Shown here one piece after another: positions 17,029-26,154 of a stretch of 64,000 nt of DNA. The stretch lies in NCBI GenBank assembly GCA_963834725.1, contig CAWICN010000001.1, forward strand, positions 5,084,001 through 5,148,000. The letters are read 5' to 3'. Source of the DNA: PALSA-693 sp963834725 (GTDB lineage: Bacteria > Actinomycetota > Acidimicrobiia > Acidimicrobiales > Palsa-688). A program made the position numbers and the translations under genes. Numbering within the stretch: position 1 is the stretch's first letter; the number at the start of each line of letters is the position of its first letter. The notes below the pieces were generated by a model. That model had not been told where the DNA came from. It did not search any database and saw only the letters and a program-made list of their open reading frames with translations.

Positions 17029-17290
17029 CTATGTCTGGGTGGATACCCGGAAGCCGGCGCCTGTCTGCTCAAGGACAATCCATGGTACACGACCCGCTGG
17101 TGCCTTCATCCGCTGCATCGATTTGAACACGGTCGACTCCGCGTAGCTGATGCCAGCGGCCAGCATCTCGGCGTAGACCTCACGCACGGTGAACACTTGT
17201 GGCTGCTCCGACCCTGTAGTGCGTCGAGCGCGGCTGCGACTTCGTCCCGGCAGGTGGCCTCGGCCAGTTTTCGGCCTCCGAGCCGAACCT
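17029..17290 (-). pseudogene. Fragment of a small HTH-type protein, frameshifted
   Basis: Minus-strand coding sense is seen in two frames: LAEATCRDEVAAALDALQGR, then VFTVREVYAEMLAAGISYAE and STVFKSMQRMKAPAGRVPW to a stop at 17029. The second block is a recognisable actinobacterial HTH-like module that ends many small regulators. One missing C near 17197 would join the frames. No start codon is visible upstream. Confidence 0.5.
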
Positions 17291-17314
17291 AGCCGCCCGC
17301 TACGCTGGGACCGC

Positions 17315-17453
17315 GGTTCGTATGCGGAGGCATCACCTCCGATGATGTGGGTCCATACGAACCAGCGACTTTTTGAGTCCGTGACCAGGTACGACGCGGC
17401 CCGACCGTCGCCGGCCTATCGGCGACCGTACGAACCAGTGTCTTGTACGAACC
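17315..17453. repeat. Four copies of the octamer TACGAACC in 140 bp
   Basis: GGTTCGTA lies at 17315, and TACGAACC at 17356, 17429 and 17446. One copy is inverted relative to the other three. They lie between the HTH fragment and the IS110 remnant and could be regulator half-sites or an IS end. Confidence 0.45.
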
Positions 17454-17469
17454 GGCGTCTTCCTGCCTG

Positions 17470-18145
17470 CCCCCGCGCGGCACATCAGGGCGATGCCCGA
17501 GTCGCCATCGGTGGGGTTATTGGGCTGTGCGGCCAGCGCGCGTCGGACTTCGTGCTCCATCACGTGACCCCGCCGGTCAACTCCGTCGGGCACATGTTCG
17601 GTGAGCCGGTCGCCACGCAGCAGCGACTGGATCTCCGCCGCCGGTTCCTCGATACGGCGTTGCCGCCCGGCACGGCCGATGGCCGAGGCGATGCGCTTGC
17701 GCGACAAGGTTCCTCCCCGAAAACTTGGGGTAGGTGCCGCCGCCAACACCCCCAGGGTGTCCGGTCCGTAGAGTTCGCCCAGCTCCAAGGCGGCCGGGTA
17801 GTACTCGCGAAGGGTGGAGCGCCCTGGTTGACCTGGCGTTGGCGGATCCAGATGAGGCCCTGATGGGCCCGGGCCAGCACCTTGACCGCCTCGGCGAGGT
17901 CGCTGTCGCCGGCAATGCGGCGATGATGGTGGCGGTCTGTGCGGGCCAGCTCGGCCAGGGTGGCGGTGTCGCCCGGGTTGGACTTGGCCCCGACGTCGAA
18001 TGACGATCCCGGTAGCGGGCCACCGACATCGGGTTGACCGCATATACCTCGTAGCCGGCCGCCACCAGCGATCCCACGAACAGGCCCCGGTCGGTCTCGG
18101 TTGCCACCACCATTCGGCTCGCTAGTCCACATGCTCGGCGACTAG
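17470..18145 (-). pseudogene. IS110-type transposase, C-terminal portion, decayed
   Basis: Three minus-strand frames give consecutive pieces of an IS110/IS1111-type transposase: MVVATETDRGLFVGSLVAAG and YEVYAVNPMSVARYRDRH; then GAKSNPGDTATLAELARTDR and LAEAVKVLARAHQGLIW; then LREYYPAAL and VLAAAPTP. Frameshifts separate them. Homology becomes weak below about 17600. The missing N-terminus (VFVGDDRAEDHHDIEIRDGE) is found 6.4 kb away at 24584-24750 on the same strand. ACTAG lies at both break points, so one gene was split by insertion. Confidence 0.75.
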
Positions 18146-18183
18146 AAGTAGCGAGCGACCTCATACCGCTGAGGGCGGGATGA

Positions 18184-18224
18184 TCAGCGCTTCGCGCTGA
18201 CGGGGCGCTCCTGGGAGCGCCCCG
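18184..18224. repeat. Two adjacent perfect hairpins at the left end of the single-gene element
   Basis: Hairpin 1, 18184-18200, has arms TCAGCGC/GCGCTGA and a 3-base loop. Hairpin 2, 18201-18224, has 11-bp arms CGGGGCGCTCC/GGAGCGCCCCG and a 2-base loop. No T-run follows, so a terminator is unlikely. They may be subterminal recognition structures. Confidence 0.6.
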
Positions 18225-18271
18225 TCGCGGTCAGTCGTAGTCTCCGGGTTGCTGAATCCTGGGAGGTTGCG

Positions 18272-18791
18272 ATGGCTGACTACGCCACGTTACTGCGGGG
18301 TCGGGTGACGTTGAGGTGTCGCTCGATTGACCGGATCTTTCTGCAGGGGTATGTGCCGAAATTGCAGACGGTGGGGCTGGTGTGCCGGTTCTTGCGCTGG
18401 CAGCGCAAGTTCTTCGTGCCCTCCTCGGCGGCGTTCGGCAAGATCGGCGACGAGTACGTGACTCGGGTGCATCGTTATGCGTCGGAGCACGACATCCCGG
18501 TGGTGTACTTCGACCGGGAGAAGAAGAGGCGCAAGGAGAAGATCGTCAAGGAGGAGGTGGCCCGCCCCTTCTTGGAGGCGGCCGCCAATGAGGGCGGGGC
18601 CGGGCGGGTGGCGCTGCTGGGGATCGCCCAGGAGCGAGCGTCGGTGTGGCGCTCGTGGAAGGCCAAGGGCCAGGAGCAGGCCCGCCATCCGCACATGGAG
18701 TGGGGCCGCCAGATGGCCATGGTCAACCACTTCTACTGGTATATCTGGGATCCGGAGTGGGGCGCGGCGTTCATCAAGACCAACGCCTACG
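18272..18791 (+). pseudogene. 5' part of conserved unknown gene, split by Tn554-like transposon
   Basis: It starts at an ATG after GGGAGG. It encodes MADYATLLRGRVTLRCRSID, then RIFLQGYVPKLQTVGLVCRF, a basic stretch with REKKRRKEK, AGRVALLGIAQERASVWRSW and NHFYWYIWDPEWGAAFIKTN. The reading breaks at 18791; the next residues come from the inserted transposon, which gives a stop at 18805. The remainder is at 23294-24501. Joined, the gene encodes 575 residues. I recall this family as a widespread hypothetical protein, often multi-copy. No catalytic signature is recognised. Its place as the only gene of an IS-like element suggests a recombinase role, which is inference. Confidence 0.65.
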
Positions 18792-18873
18792 TTCTATTGA
18801 ATTAGGGAGACGAAGAGCTGGTCAGGTGGTTGTAGGTGTGTGACCGACGTAGGTGACACAGGGGGATCTGGGT

Positions 18874-19494
18874 TCAGGTTTTCTTCTGGGGTGAGCGGGT
18901 CCGGGCGTGGGCTGCCGGCGGGCGGGCGGGGCGGTTGATCTCGTTCATAAGTTCCCGGTTCATTGCTCTTGCGGCTTCTAGGGTTTCGGTGAGCTCGCGG
19001 AGTTCGGCTTCGAGCCGGGAAACCTGTTCTCGCAGGCGATGGTTGTCGGCTTCGAGTTGGCCGGCACGGTCTTCGAGCTGGTCAACCAGGGGGCTGACGA
19101 GCCGGCCTCGGGCGGCGTCGGCTTGGGCGCCGAGCTGGCGGGACAGGCGTTCCCGCAGGATGGATGCTTCTTGGCCGAGCTGGCGGGCTTGTTCTCGGGC
19201 GTTGGCCAGATCCGCTCGCAAGCTCTGTTTGGTGACGAGCGAACGGGCCGGGAGGCGCCACGCCCGATCGGCACCGGCTTGGCGTTGACGATCCCGGGCA
19301 TCACTGATCCGGCCGGCGAGTGCAGGGTCGCTGTAGAGCAGCGAGACCGACACGTTGGCTCGGCGGGCGACGGCCGGGAAGCTGATCGGCTCGCCGGCGT
19401 CGATCATCGCCTGGAGGGTTTGGACTGCGCCGTGTCGCTTGGTGGTGCTGTCCTGCTGGCGCGCGCGTCGCAGCGCTGCGCTGTTGTCAGTCAC
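18874..19494 (-). CDS. tnpC: TnpC-like protein of a Tn554-family transposon (DUF6262-type)
   Basis: 206 residues. The N-terminal half has an HTH-like segment (AVARRANVSVSLLYSDPALA). The second half, about 100-190, is a coiled coil rich in E, R, L and Q, and the tail is basic. This layout matches TnpC/DUF6262 proteins of Tn554-like elements, where the third protein stimulates transposition and affects orientation. Its ATG overlaps the tnpB stop by 4 bases, so it is translated last in the operon. Confidence 0.8.
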   Translation of the reverse strand: MTDNSAALRRARQQDSTTKRHGAVQTLQAMIDAGEPISFPAVARRANVSVSLLYSDPALAGRISDARDRQRQAGADRAWRLPARSLVTKQSLRADLANAREQARQLGQEASILRERLSRQLGAQADAARGRLVSPLVDQLEDRAGQLEADNHRLREQVSRLEAELRELTETLEAARAMNRELMNEINRPARPPAAHARTRSPQKKT

Positions 19495-22000
19495 TGCCCC
19501 TCCACGCTGCTACGACGCCGGCCGAAGGCGACGGGGACCCATTGGCGGGCTTTGCGCAGGGTCACGGCGGCGTCTTCCACCGCGTGGCGCTGGTCGTCGC
19601 CGAGGTGGGCGAGGAGCTGCTCGTGGGTGCGGATGTGACCGACGATCACGTCAAGCTGGCGGGTGACATTGTCGATGACCCAGTCGGCGGCACCGGTGGC
19701 GATCATGGCTTCTCGCTGACGTCGCAGCTCATCGGCGAATGCCTCCAGCTCGGGCAGGAAGGATGGGTCGGACTCGAAGTGGGGGCAACCAGCGCATTGG
19801 TAGCGGATGGGGCAGGCCTGGCCCCCGGCGCGCACGTTGGTGGGCTCGGAGCACTTGCCCATGGGCACTGCCACCCACGACAGCTGGTCGCGTATCTCGG
19901 CAGCTTGGGAACGCTCAGCTTCCACAAGCCGGACGGTGCCACGGTTATCGACCGTATGGCGGGCCAACAATTCCATGGCGGCGCGCTTTTTTGCCTCTCC
20001 CACCCGATAGTAACCAAGCGAGGTATCTATGCTGGCGTGGTCCATCAAGTCGCGCAGCACCGGCGCTGGAACTCCTTGATCTGCCAAGGTTTGGGCGTAA
20101 GTGTGACGGAAGGCGTGAGGATAGATAGCGGAGCGATCGAACGGCACCGGGGCGCCAGACTCGTCGAAAGTGCCGGCGTCGATGCGGGGGATACGTGTAA
20201 CCCATCTGCTCGTCCACACCGATATCTGGTGAGGGCGGAGATGGACGGTGCCGTCGGGGTTTTTGTTAGGGCGGGGCAGCAGCCACAGCCGGTCAGACGG
20301 AGTGGCGGGAAAACGTTCGGTCACCCAGGCCTGTTGGTCGCGGATGGCCTCGACCAGCTCAGGGTCCGAGATGGGCAGCCGCCGACCCATCCGACCGGCT
20401 TTGTGGTTGTCGTAGATGAGCACTGGTCGGCCGTGCTCGTCGACGTCGAGACAGTTGAGGTGCAGGCTGGCCACCTCGCCGGCACGGCGGCCGGTTCCTT
20501 TGAGCAAACGATAGATCAATACGGCCATCTCCCCGGCCCGTTCGCCCACCACGCCCAGCCCCCGCCGGTTTGTTCCCTGCACCCAGCCGGGGACAGCCCG
20601 CAGCAGGTCGAGGTGGCCGTCCAGGCAGGCGACCACGTGGTCGGGAAGCGCTTGTCCCACGTCATCGTCATCGTCGTCGCCCCTGGGGCCGCCGTCGCCC
20701 CGGCGGAAGGCGAACGTCGAGGGCAAGGTGGGCAGCAGACCCATTTCTCGGGTTTCTCGGATCACCAGCCCGCAGTCCTCGACGATGGCGGCCGCCCGCC
20801 GGGCGCTGTACGGCTTGCCCTGCTTGGTTTTTAGCGATCCTCGGCGGATCAAGAAGCGGTCGATGTCGGCGCGGCCCAAAGCGGCGGGGTCGTGGCCGCC
20901 GCTCGGGCCGCTGGCCAGGACCGTCGACAGGATGACCACTGCGTGGACCCGGTGCTGGATGGTTGACGCTGAGCGCACGCCGGCTATGGCGGTTGCCGCC
21001 CACGCCTTGACCGCTTCGCGAAGCCAGTCCTGGCGGATCCGGGTGAAGTCCAGGTGACCGGAGAAGCCGAACAGACGCAGGTCCCATCGGTCGGCGTGGC
21101 GCTCGAGGTCGGAGTCGCCGTAGGCGAGGCGGACCCGGTCGGCCACGAAGGCGGCGAACCGGGCGGAGATCTCGTTGCCCACGAAACTGTTTACAGCGAA
21201 ATCGGTTATCGAGCTCACACCGGCTGCTCGGAGCTGATCGGCGAGGGCGCGCATGTCCCCGGTCGAGGTGGCGACGTGTTCGGCGGCCCGACGGCTGATC
21301 CCGTAGAGCAGTTCCAGGCGGACCAGCTCCAGCAAGCCTCGTAGGCTCAACACCTGGCCGCTCGCCGGCTGCGGAGCTCGGGCAATCCACGCCTGAAACC
21401 GATGGCCAGCCGGGCGGCCCTGGTGGCGCCAGGCTTTGTAGTGCGCCTCGCACAGACCTGTGTGCTAGTAGGCGGCTTCTAGGAAACAGGATGCGACCTG
21501 GCAAGCACCGAAGCCGGGCAGAGGCCGGGCGTCAGCCAGGAACTCCTCGAAGGTCATCCCCGCTTGACGACTGCGCTTCCAGGCCTCGTGTGGGCCCTGC
21601 ATAACAGGCGGGTGTCGGTCGGGGGGCGGGGGCAGCGCTGATCGTCGTTATCGGCGACCACGCAGGATTGCACAGAGGCACGCCGGCGTAGCGGGCGGCA
21701 CTCACCAGCGGCCAGCCACTCCTCGACAGTCTGGAATCCCGACCGCGCGAACTGGCCGATGTGCGATCGGCACAACCGGCCAGCGCCGTGACGGGCGACC
21801 GGGCAGTCCGGGGCCGCGCAGCCCGCCCTGCCCGCGACCCGCCCGCCGCCACGGGTGATAAGCACAAGCCGCTCTGCATCCCATTCACCGGCCAGATCGC
21901 TGTCCTGGACAAGGCCGCGCATGCGCTCCACACGCCAATCCTGGCCGACCGTGGGAGCCGGATCGACCTGGACCGCAGCCACGGGGGACGGCCGACTCAC
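19491..22000 (-). pseudogene. tnpB: TnpB-like tyrosine recombinase, frameshift and stop
   Basis: It begins at 22000, overlapping the tnpA stop as ATGA. The N-terminal part (DWRVERMRGLVQDSDLAGEW, cysteine pairs CAAPDCP/LCRSH and RCPRPP/LLCRAH) looks like zinc-finger repeats. Near 21590 one C appears lost, which shifts the frame, and a TAG at 21466-21468 interrupts the restored frame before HTGLCEAHYKAWRHQG. The remaining 620-residue frame (GTG at 21353) keeps the catalytic core: GTGRRAGEV, HAFRHTYAQTLADQG, MDHASIDTSLGYY. The intact length would be about 835 residues. Catalytic-domain expression is possible but full TnpB is not. Confidence 0.78.
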
Positions 22001-23205
22001 CGGTCGGCTCCACTTGCTCGAGCGTGGGCGTCGACCGCGGCGCGCAGGTCGTCCCAGCGAGCATGCATGTACGCGTCGCTCGACACGACACTGGCGTGGC
22101 CCAGAAGCTCCTTGACCAGGGCGGGGTCCTTGGTCAGCATCGCCACCTCGGACGCGAAACTGTGGCGCAGCAGATGGGGTCGAGCACGAAAGCCGACCCT
22201 GGCCGACAGGCGCACGAACAACCGCTCCACGGTGTCAGGCCGTAGTGCCCGCCCCAGCGGTGGCCGCCACAAATTGACCAGCAAGTAGTCGCTCTCCGCC
22301 GCGGCCGGCACCGCATCCCGCTCGGCCCGATACGCGTTACACAGCCACACCAGATCCTTCGCCACCGGGACGACACGCGGGTAGATGGACTTGGCCAGTG
22401 CCCCGTTCTCATTGTCCTGCCGCCGAACGATGTGCAGGTGCGGCCCGGCCACCTTGCAACCCAGGTGGACCGAGGATGGAACGAAGTGCAGGTCCGCCAG
22501 GTGAAGACCACAAAACTCGGCGACACGCAGGCCTGTTCCATAAAGACCCTCGACGATGAAGCGGTCTCGGCTGTTCCCGCAGACGTCGACCAAGGCGCCC
22601 ACCTCGGCACTGCTCAGCGTCTGCGGTGCAGACTGCACCCGTCGTCGCCGCACCCGACGTCGGTCGACCACACGGCCAGACCGCTCTCCCCGGTCCCAGC
22701 CGGCAGGAACGAAACGCAACTCGCGCCGGGCGCTCAACGCCTCCGCGGCCCGGGCATCGGTGAGTCCCCGGGAGGCGCAAAACCGAACGAATTCCACCAC
22801 CACGGTCAAGATCCCATCCACGGTGCCCGCCGATCGACACGGGCCGATCGGCACCACGGCCGGGTCGGCAGCCCGCCGCCGGTTACGCCCCCGGCGGTGC
22901 TTGCGGCTCGGGGTTCGCTCCAACCAGCGGGCGAATGACCCAAGCGCATCGACGGTGGGGGCCGTCTCATCGACCCCCTTCACTGCCGCCCACGTCAACC
23001 ACAACGCCAGCCGGCCGGCGTAGGTCCGAGCCGTCCCCACCGAACGACCCTCCCCGTCGACCAACACCCGCAAATACGCAGCGGCGCCCGGGTGCTCGAC
23101 GTAGCGATCATCGACTACCGTCCATCCCTCACGCCCATCCAGCGGTGACCGCGTCCGCTCAGCCCAAAACTCCATGGGCACGAACATACGTTCAGGGTGT
23201 GACAC
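21997..23205 (-). CDS. tnpA: TnpA-like tyrosine recombinase of a Tn554-family transposon
   Basis: A 402-residue phage-integrase-type recombinase. The N-terminal SAM-like domain (GTARTYAGRLALWLTWAAVK) is followed by the catalytic domain with Arg in LYGTGLRVAEFCGL, HLLRHSFASEVAML, a second His in LLGHASVVSSDAYMHARW and the nucleophile Tyr in DAYMH. It is first gene of the tnpABC unit and appears intact. GTG at 23205 opens the frame; internal ATGs at residues 7 and 11 are alternatives. Together with TnpB it cuts and joins the element ends. Confidence 0.85.
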   Translation of the reverse strand: MSHPERMFVPMEFWAERTRSPLDGREGWTVVDDRYVEHPGAAAYLRVLVDGEGRSVGTARTYAGRLALWLTWAAVKGVDETAPTVDALGSFARWLERTPSRKHRRGRNRRRAADPAVVPIGPCRSAGTVDGILTVVVEFVRFCASRGLTDARAAEALSARRELRFVPAGWDRGERSGRVVDRRRVRRRRVQSAPQTLSSAEVGALVDVCGNSRDRFIVEGLYGTGLRVAEFCGLHLADLHFVPSSVHLGCKVAGPHLHIVRRQDNENGALAKSIYPRVVPVAKDLVWLCNAYRAERDAVPAAAESDYLLVNLWRPPLGRALRPDTVERLFVRLSARVGFRARPHLLRHSFASEVAMLTKDPALVKELLGHASVVSSDAYMHARWDDLRAAVDAHARASGADR

Positions 23206-23293
23206 TCAAGCCAAGAGAACCATTCCGCCACCAGAAGAATGGGCTACTCCTCGTGTGTGCTGGAGGCCCGAGCCCACTCCAATAGAACCTACG

Positions 23294-24501
23294 CGCCGTT
23301 CCCGTGCCGGCTGTGGCTCAATGGCCATTCCTGGGCGCAACGCCAACTGGACAAGGCCGGTGTCGCCTACCAGGCCCTGGACAACGGGTTTCTGTCCTGC
23401 GCCGATGCCCAGGCTCTGCAGCGCATCTGCGACCGGCTAGGACCGGGGGCGGTCAAGAGCTTCTTCTGGCGCTGGCAGGCCCAGCTGCCCTCGCCGTTCA
23501 CCCGAGCCGATCTGCGCGCTGGCTATATCTATGAGCTGGCCTTCCGCCAGTTCGAGGTCTCCGACACCCGGGTCTTCGATCATCCCGCGGCCGGGCGGGC
23601 CTTCTTCGAGGGACTCATCCGCGACCACCTGGACCTAGGGCGGCCGGCGCTGGTCTCGGTCGTCTTCGGCCGGCGGGTGGACCGGCGCACCCCAGGCACC
23701 TTCCAGACCAAGGTCATCACCAAAGGGGTGGAGCCGGAGGTGTGCTGCTACTACCGGTCATCGCGCCTCAAGCAGTACTTCAAGCTCCACCACGCCCTGA
23801 GAACCGAGACCGTCATCTGCGACACCAAGGACTTCGGGATCGGCAGGCGAGTCAACCAGGCCAACTGGAGAGCCCTGCGGGCCGTTGGCGACGCCGCCAA
23901 CCAGCGTCTCTGCGACGCTCAAGCATCTGACGCCCGTCCTGCCCCCGATGTGGTCACCTTCAACCAGGTGACCCGGCCGTCCACTACCACTGACGGCTTG
24001 CACGCCCCCGGACTGCGCTTCGGGGACCCCCGGGCCATGGCCGTGCTGTCGGCCATCCTGGGCTTCGTACACTGCCTGGTCGGCTTCACTAACGCCGAAC
24101 TGGTCGAGCGAGTCGGACCCCTGCTCGACAACCTCTCCTACTCCAGCCGCCAAGCCACCTACGACCTGCGCCGGCTGATCCGAAAGGAGGTGATCACCCG
24201 CATTCCCGGAACCCACCGTTACCAGCTCACCCCCTACGGCCGCAGGATCGCCGCCTGGTTCGCCAAAGCGCACGGCCGAGTCCTCACCCCCGGCCTGGCC
24301 TGGACCGACCCGACCCTGTCCGAACAAGTCGCCTCCCGCAGCCCCCTCGCCCTCACCTGGCGAGCATTCGACCGAGCCCTTGACGAGTTCATCGCCCACC
24401 AAATGGTCGCCGCGCCACCTCCCCGACCAGCCACAAGGCCGCCTCGACGTACCCGCTCTCGGCCATCCAGCACCCCAACTCGACGCTGCAGCGCCGCATA
24501 A
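23294..24501 (+). pseudogene. 3' part of the conserved unknown gene split by the transposon
   Basis: Continues the protein begun at 18272 with APFPCRLWLNGHSWAQRQLD, then LQRICDRLGPGAVKSFFWRW, AGYIYELAFRQFEVSDTRVF, TPGTFQTKVITKGVEPEVCC, YYRSSRLKQYFK and RTETVICDTKDFGIGRRVNQ. The last 150 residues look like a winged helix (SSRQATYDLRRLIRKEVITR, then IPGTHRYQLTPYGRRIAAWF). The tail is Pro/Arg-rich. An ATG at 23239 in transposon DNA is in frame and could start a truncated product. Conserved charged and aromatic blocks imply an enzyme or nucleic-acid-binding role, but none is established from what I can see. Confidence 0.65.
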
Positions 24502-24531
24502 AACCATTGAGGGGCCCGTGCCATCAACGCG

Positions 24532-24562
24532 TTACGGTCACTCAAACTTGATCTGACCGTAA
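24532..24562. repeat. Hairpin at the right end of the single-gene element
   Basis: Perfect 9-bp arms, TTACGGTCA (24532-24540) and TGACCGTAA (24554-24562), surround a 13-base loop. The hairpin ends 21 bases before the ACTAG target repeat. It could be a terminator for the split gene or an element-end structure. Confidence 0.6.
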
Positions 24563-24583
24563 ACATGGCCATGGGCAAGTCGA

Positions 24584-24750
24584 ACTAGAGCGTGAAAGCG
24601 GGCCAGGCCCTCTGCACCTTCGGCCAGCCGGGCCTTACCCAGCCGCCTTCCCTCGCCGTCTCGGATCTCGATGTCGTGATGATCCTCAGCCCGATCATCG
24701 CCCACGAACACCTGCGCCAACCTGCTGCCTCCTCTCGATCGACCAGACAA
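24584..24750 (-). pseudogene. IS110-type transposase, N-terminal portion
   Basis: The minus-strand frame reads AQVFVGDDRAEDHHDIEIRD, then RRLGKARLAEGAEGLARFHA, which is the N-terminal DEDD-type domain of IS110 transposases (the first Asp is in VGDD). It stops matching at LV, exactly at the CTAGT/ACTAG junction. The rest of the gene is at 17470-18145. Joined, the frame reads FHALVAEHVD and is then interrupted by a one-base loss. Confidence 0.7.
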
Positions 24751-24956
24751 CTACCACGAGCCCGAGGCGACCAGCAGCTCGGTAATGGTTCAGTGCTCAA
24801 GGCACGCCATCCCACCAGTTGTCCCCTCAAACCCTCACCGACCAGCAGGCGCACGATCTAGGCCTAGAACTCGACGTTCTGCCGGAGACAGTGCTGACCT
24901 GCTGGTGGCTCGGCAACCAGCCTCACTCACTCAACAAGCGAGGTGGTCGATCCCCA

Positions 24957-25784
24957 TTAGCCGATCTTGTCGAGGAGGGCCTTCTTCTTGTCTGCAAATT
25001 CGTCGTCGGTGAGGATGCCCTGATCGTGTAGGTCGGCCAGCTTCTTGAGCATGTCTGCGGGATCCTCGGCGGCGGGGACGGCGGGAACAGGTGCGGGGGG
25101 CGGGGACCACGACAGGGTTCCGGTCTTTAGCGACTGGATCTGGCGGGTCAACTCCTCTGCTTGGCCCGGCCAAAGCTTGGTGATCTCTGTCTTCGCATTG
25201 GATGTGGTGATCACTAGTGTCTCGCCGGTCCAACCCCGGTCCGTCGAGACTGCCTGGATGTCAACAAGCGGATACTCGCTCTGATCGACTCGCACGCCCG
25301 TGATGCCGCTCCTCAACACCAGGACACGCCTTGTCGTAAGGCAGATGACGACGTCCTTCTTGTCGAGTTGCCCCTGCCCGAGAGCCACGATGGTCTCGTC
25401 TCCTCGCAGGAGGTAAGGGAGGTGTCGCAGGCTCCAGATGCCCGAGATCTTGCTCGCAGTCGCAAGCTGGGACTTGGCTTTCTTGAATCCCCGGTCATCG
25501 ACTAGCTCTCCTAGGGGCTCTATCAATGTGTCGACGGTGCCGTGAGCGTCGTTCCCGTTCACCCCCACTACCGCCAGTGTGGTGTCGGTGTCGAGAGGCT
25601 GGACGGTGAGGTCGACCTTCTGCTTGAAGGGACTCTTGAACGACCGCTTCGTTTGGGCGTCGAAGCCGCTAGCGGACTCATTCTCGATGCTCATGCCCTG
25701 CTTTCTGGCGCTCTGCTTCAGTGCATCGAGCGCTGCGGCCTGAGGGGCCAGGATCCTCACTTCCACGATACGTCGGATGCCCAT
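24957..25784 (-). CDS. PH-domain-like protein with C-terminal SHOCT motif
   Basis: A 275-residue protein from the ATG at 25784, which has GGAG upstream; the frame is open for 63 more codons without homology. Residues about 130-225 resemble a bacterial PH domain (LLRGDETIVALGQGQLDKKD, VVICLTTRRVLVLRSGI, EYPLVDIQAVSTDRGWTGET). The end has a SHOCT motif (DMLKKLADLHDQGILTDDEF, then ADKKKALL). SHOCT domains often mediate oligomerisation. No TM helix, so it should be cytoplasmic. The function is unknown. It stands alone beside mobile DNA. Confidence 0.75.
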   Translation of the reverse strand: MGIRRIVEVRILAPQAAALDALKQSARKQGMSIENESASGFDAQTKRSFKSPFKQKVDLTVQPLDTDTTLAVVGVNGNDAHGTVDTLIEPLGELVDDRGFKKAKSQLATASKISGIWSLRHLPYLLRGDETIVALGQGQLDKKDVVICLTTRRVLVLRSGITGVRVDQSEYPLVDIQAVSTDRGWTGETLVITTSNAKTEITKLWPGQAEELTRQIQSLKTGTLSWSPPPAPVPAVPAAEDPADMLKKLADLHDQGILTDDEFADKKKALLDKIG

Positions 25785-26154
25785 GGCGTAGCTCCCGGAG
25801 TCTGGTTCGGAGTGGAGTCGAGCGGAGGGTAGCACCCGCGGCGGCGAGGCTGCCGTGTCGATGAGGTGCTGGTAGTGCGGGGTTTTCCCTCTTAGGGTGG
25901 CAGTCAGCCCCCCGATTTGGCTTGCATCGAGCGATAGCATTGCTGGACCCCGAGTCGCACACGATGGTGTCATTCGAGCTAAAGACGGGTAGAGGGGTGA
26001 GTGACTTATGACCGTAGAATCGCCTGGTACACGTCGCTGCGCGGGCGCGGCCCTCCCCCCAACACCAAGAGGAGGACCTGCTCCACCGAAAACCTTCTGG
26101 GGAGGTCACGGGAGATGGTCCAAGAACCTGAGTTGGAGGTTGATGAACCAATGG
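25785..26154. other. Gap without recognisable genes
   Basis: About 370 bases with only short, unconvincing open frames on both strands. No repeat or RNA structure stands out. Confidence 0.4.

Larger units (their letters stand above)
18792..23287. mobile_element. Tn554-like transposon (tnpA-tnpB-tnpC)
   Basis: A 4,496-bp element bounded by an 8-bp inverted repeat (TTCTATTG at 18792-18799, CAATAGAA at 23280-23287) and flanked by identical CCTACG hexamers (18786-18791 and 23288-23293). Removing the element and one hexamer restores a continuous reading frame (TNAYAPFPCR) in the host gene. It carries two tyrosine recombinases and a small coiled-coil protein in the Tn554 order, all overlapping by 4 bp. 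tnpB is damaged, so the element is probably no longer active alone. Confidence 0.85.
18146..24583. mobile_element. Putative single-gene mobile element, itself interrupted by a Tn554-like transposon
   Basis: The block separates two halves of an IS110-type transposase and is flanked by ACTAG at 18141-18145 and 24584-24588, as expected for a 5-bp target duplication. Without the inner Tn554-like insertion it is about 1,936 bp. It holds one gene of 575 codons with 126 bp before it and 82 bp after it, which is insertion-sequence architecture. Subterminal hairpins occur at both ends (18184-18224 and 24532-24562). I see no clear terminal inverted repeat. The encoded protein belongs to a conserved family I cannot link to a known transposase. 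Confidence 0.6.

Noticed and set aside
18201..18224. Rho-independent terminator
   Set aside because: A strong hairpin but no T-run, and it lies upstream of a gene rather than after one.
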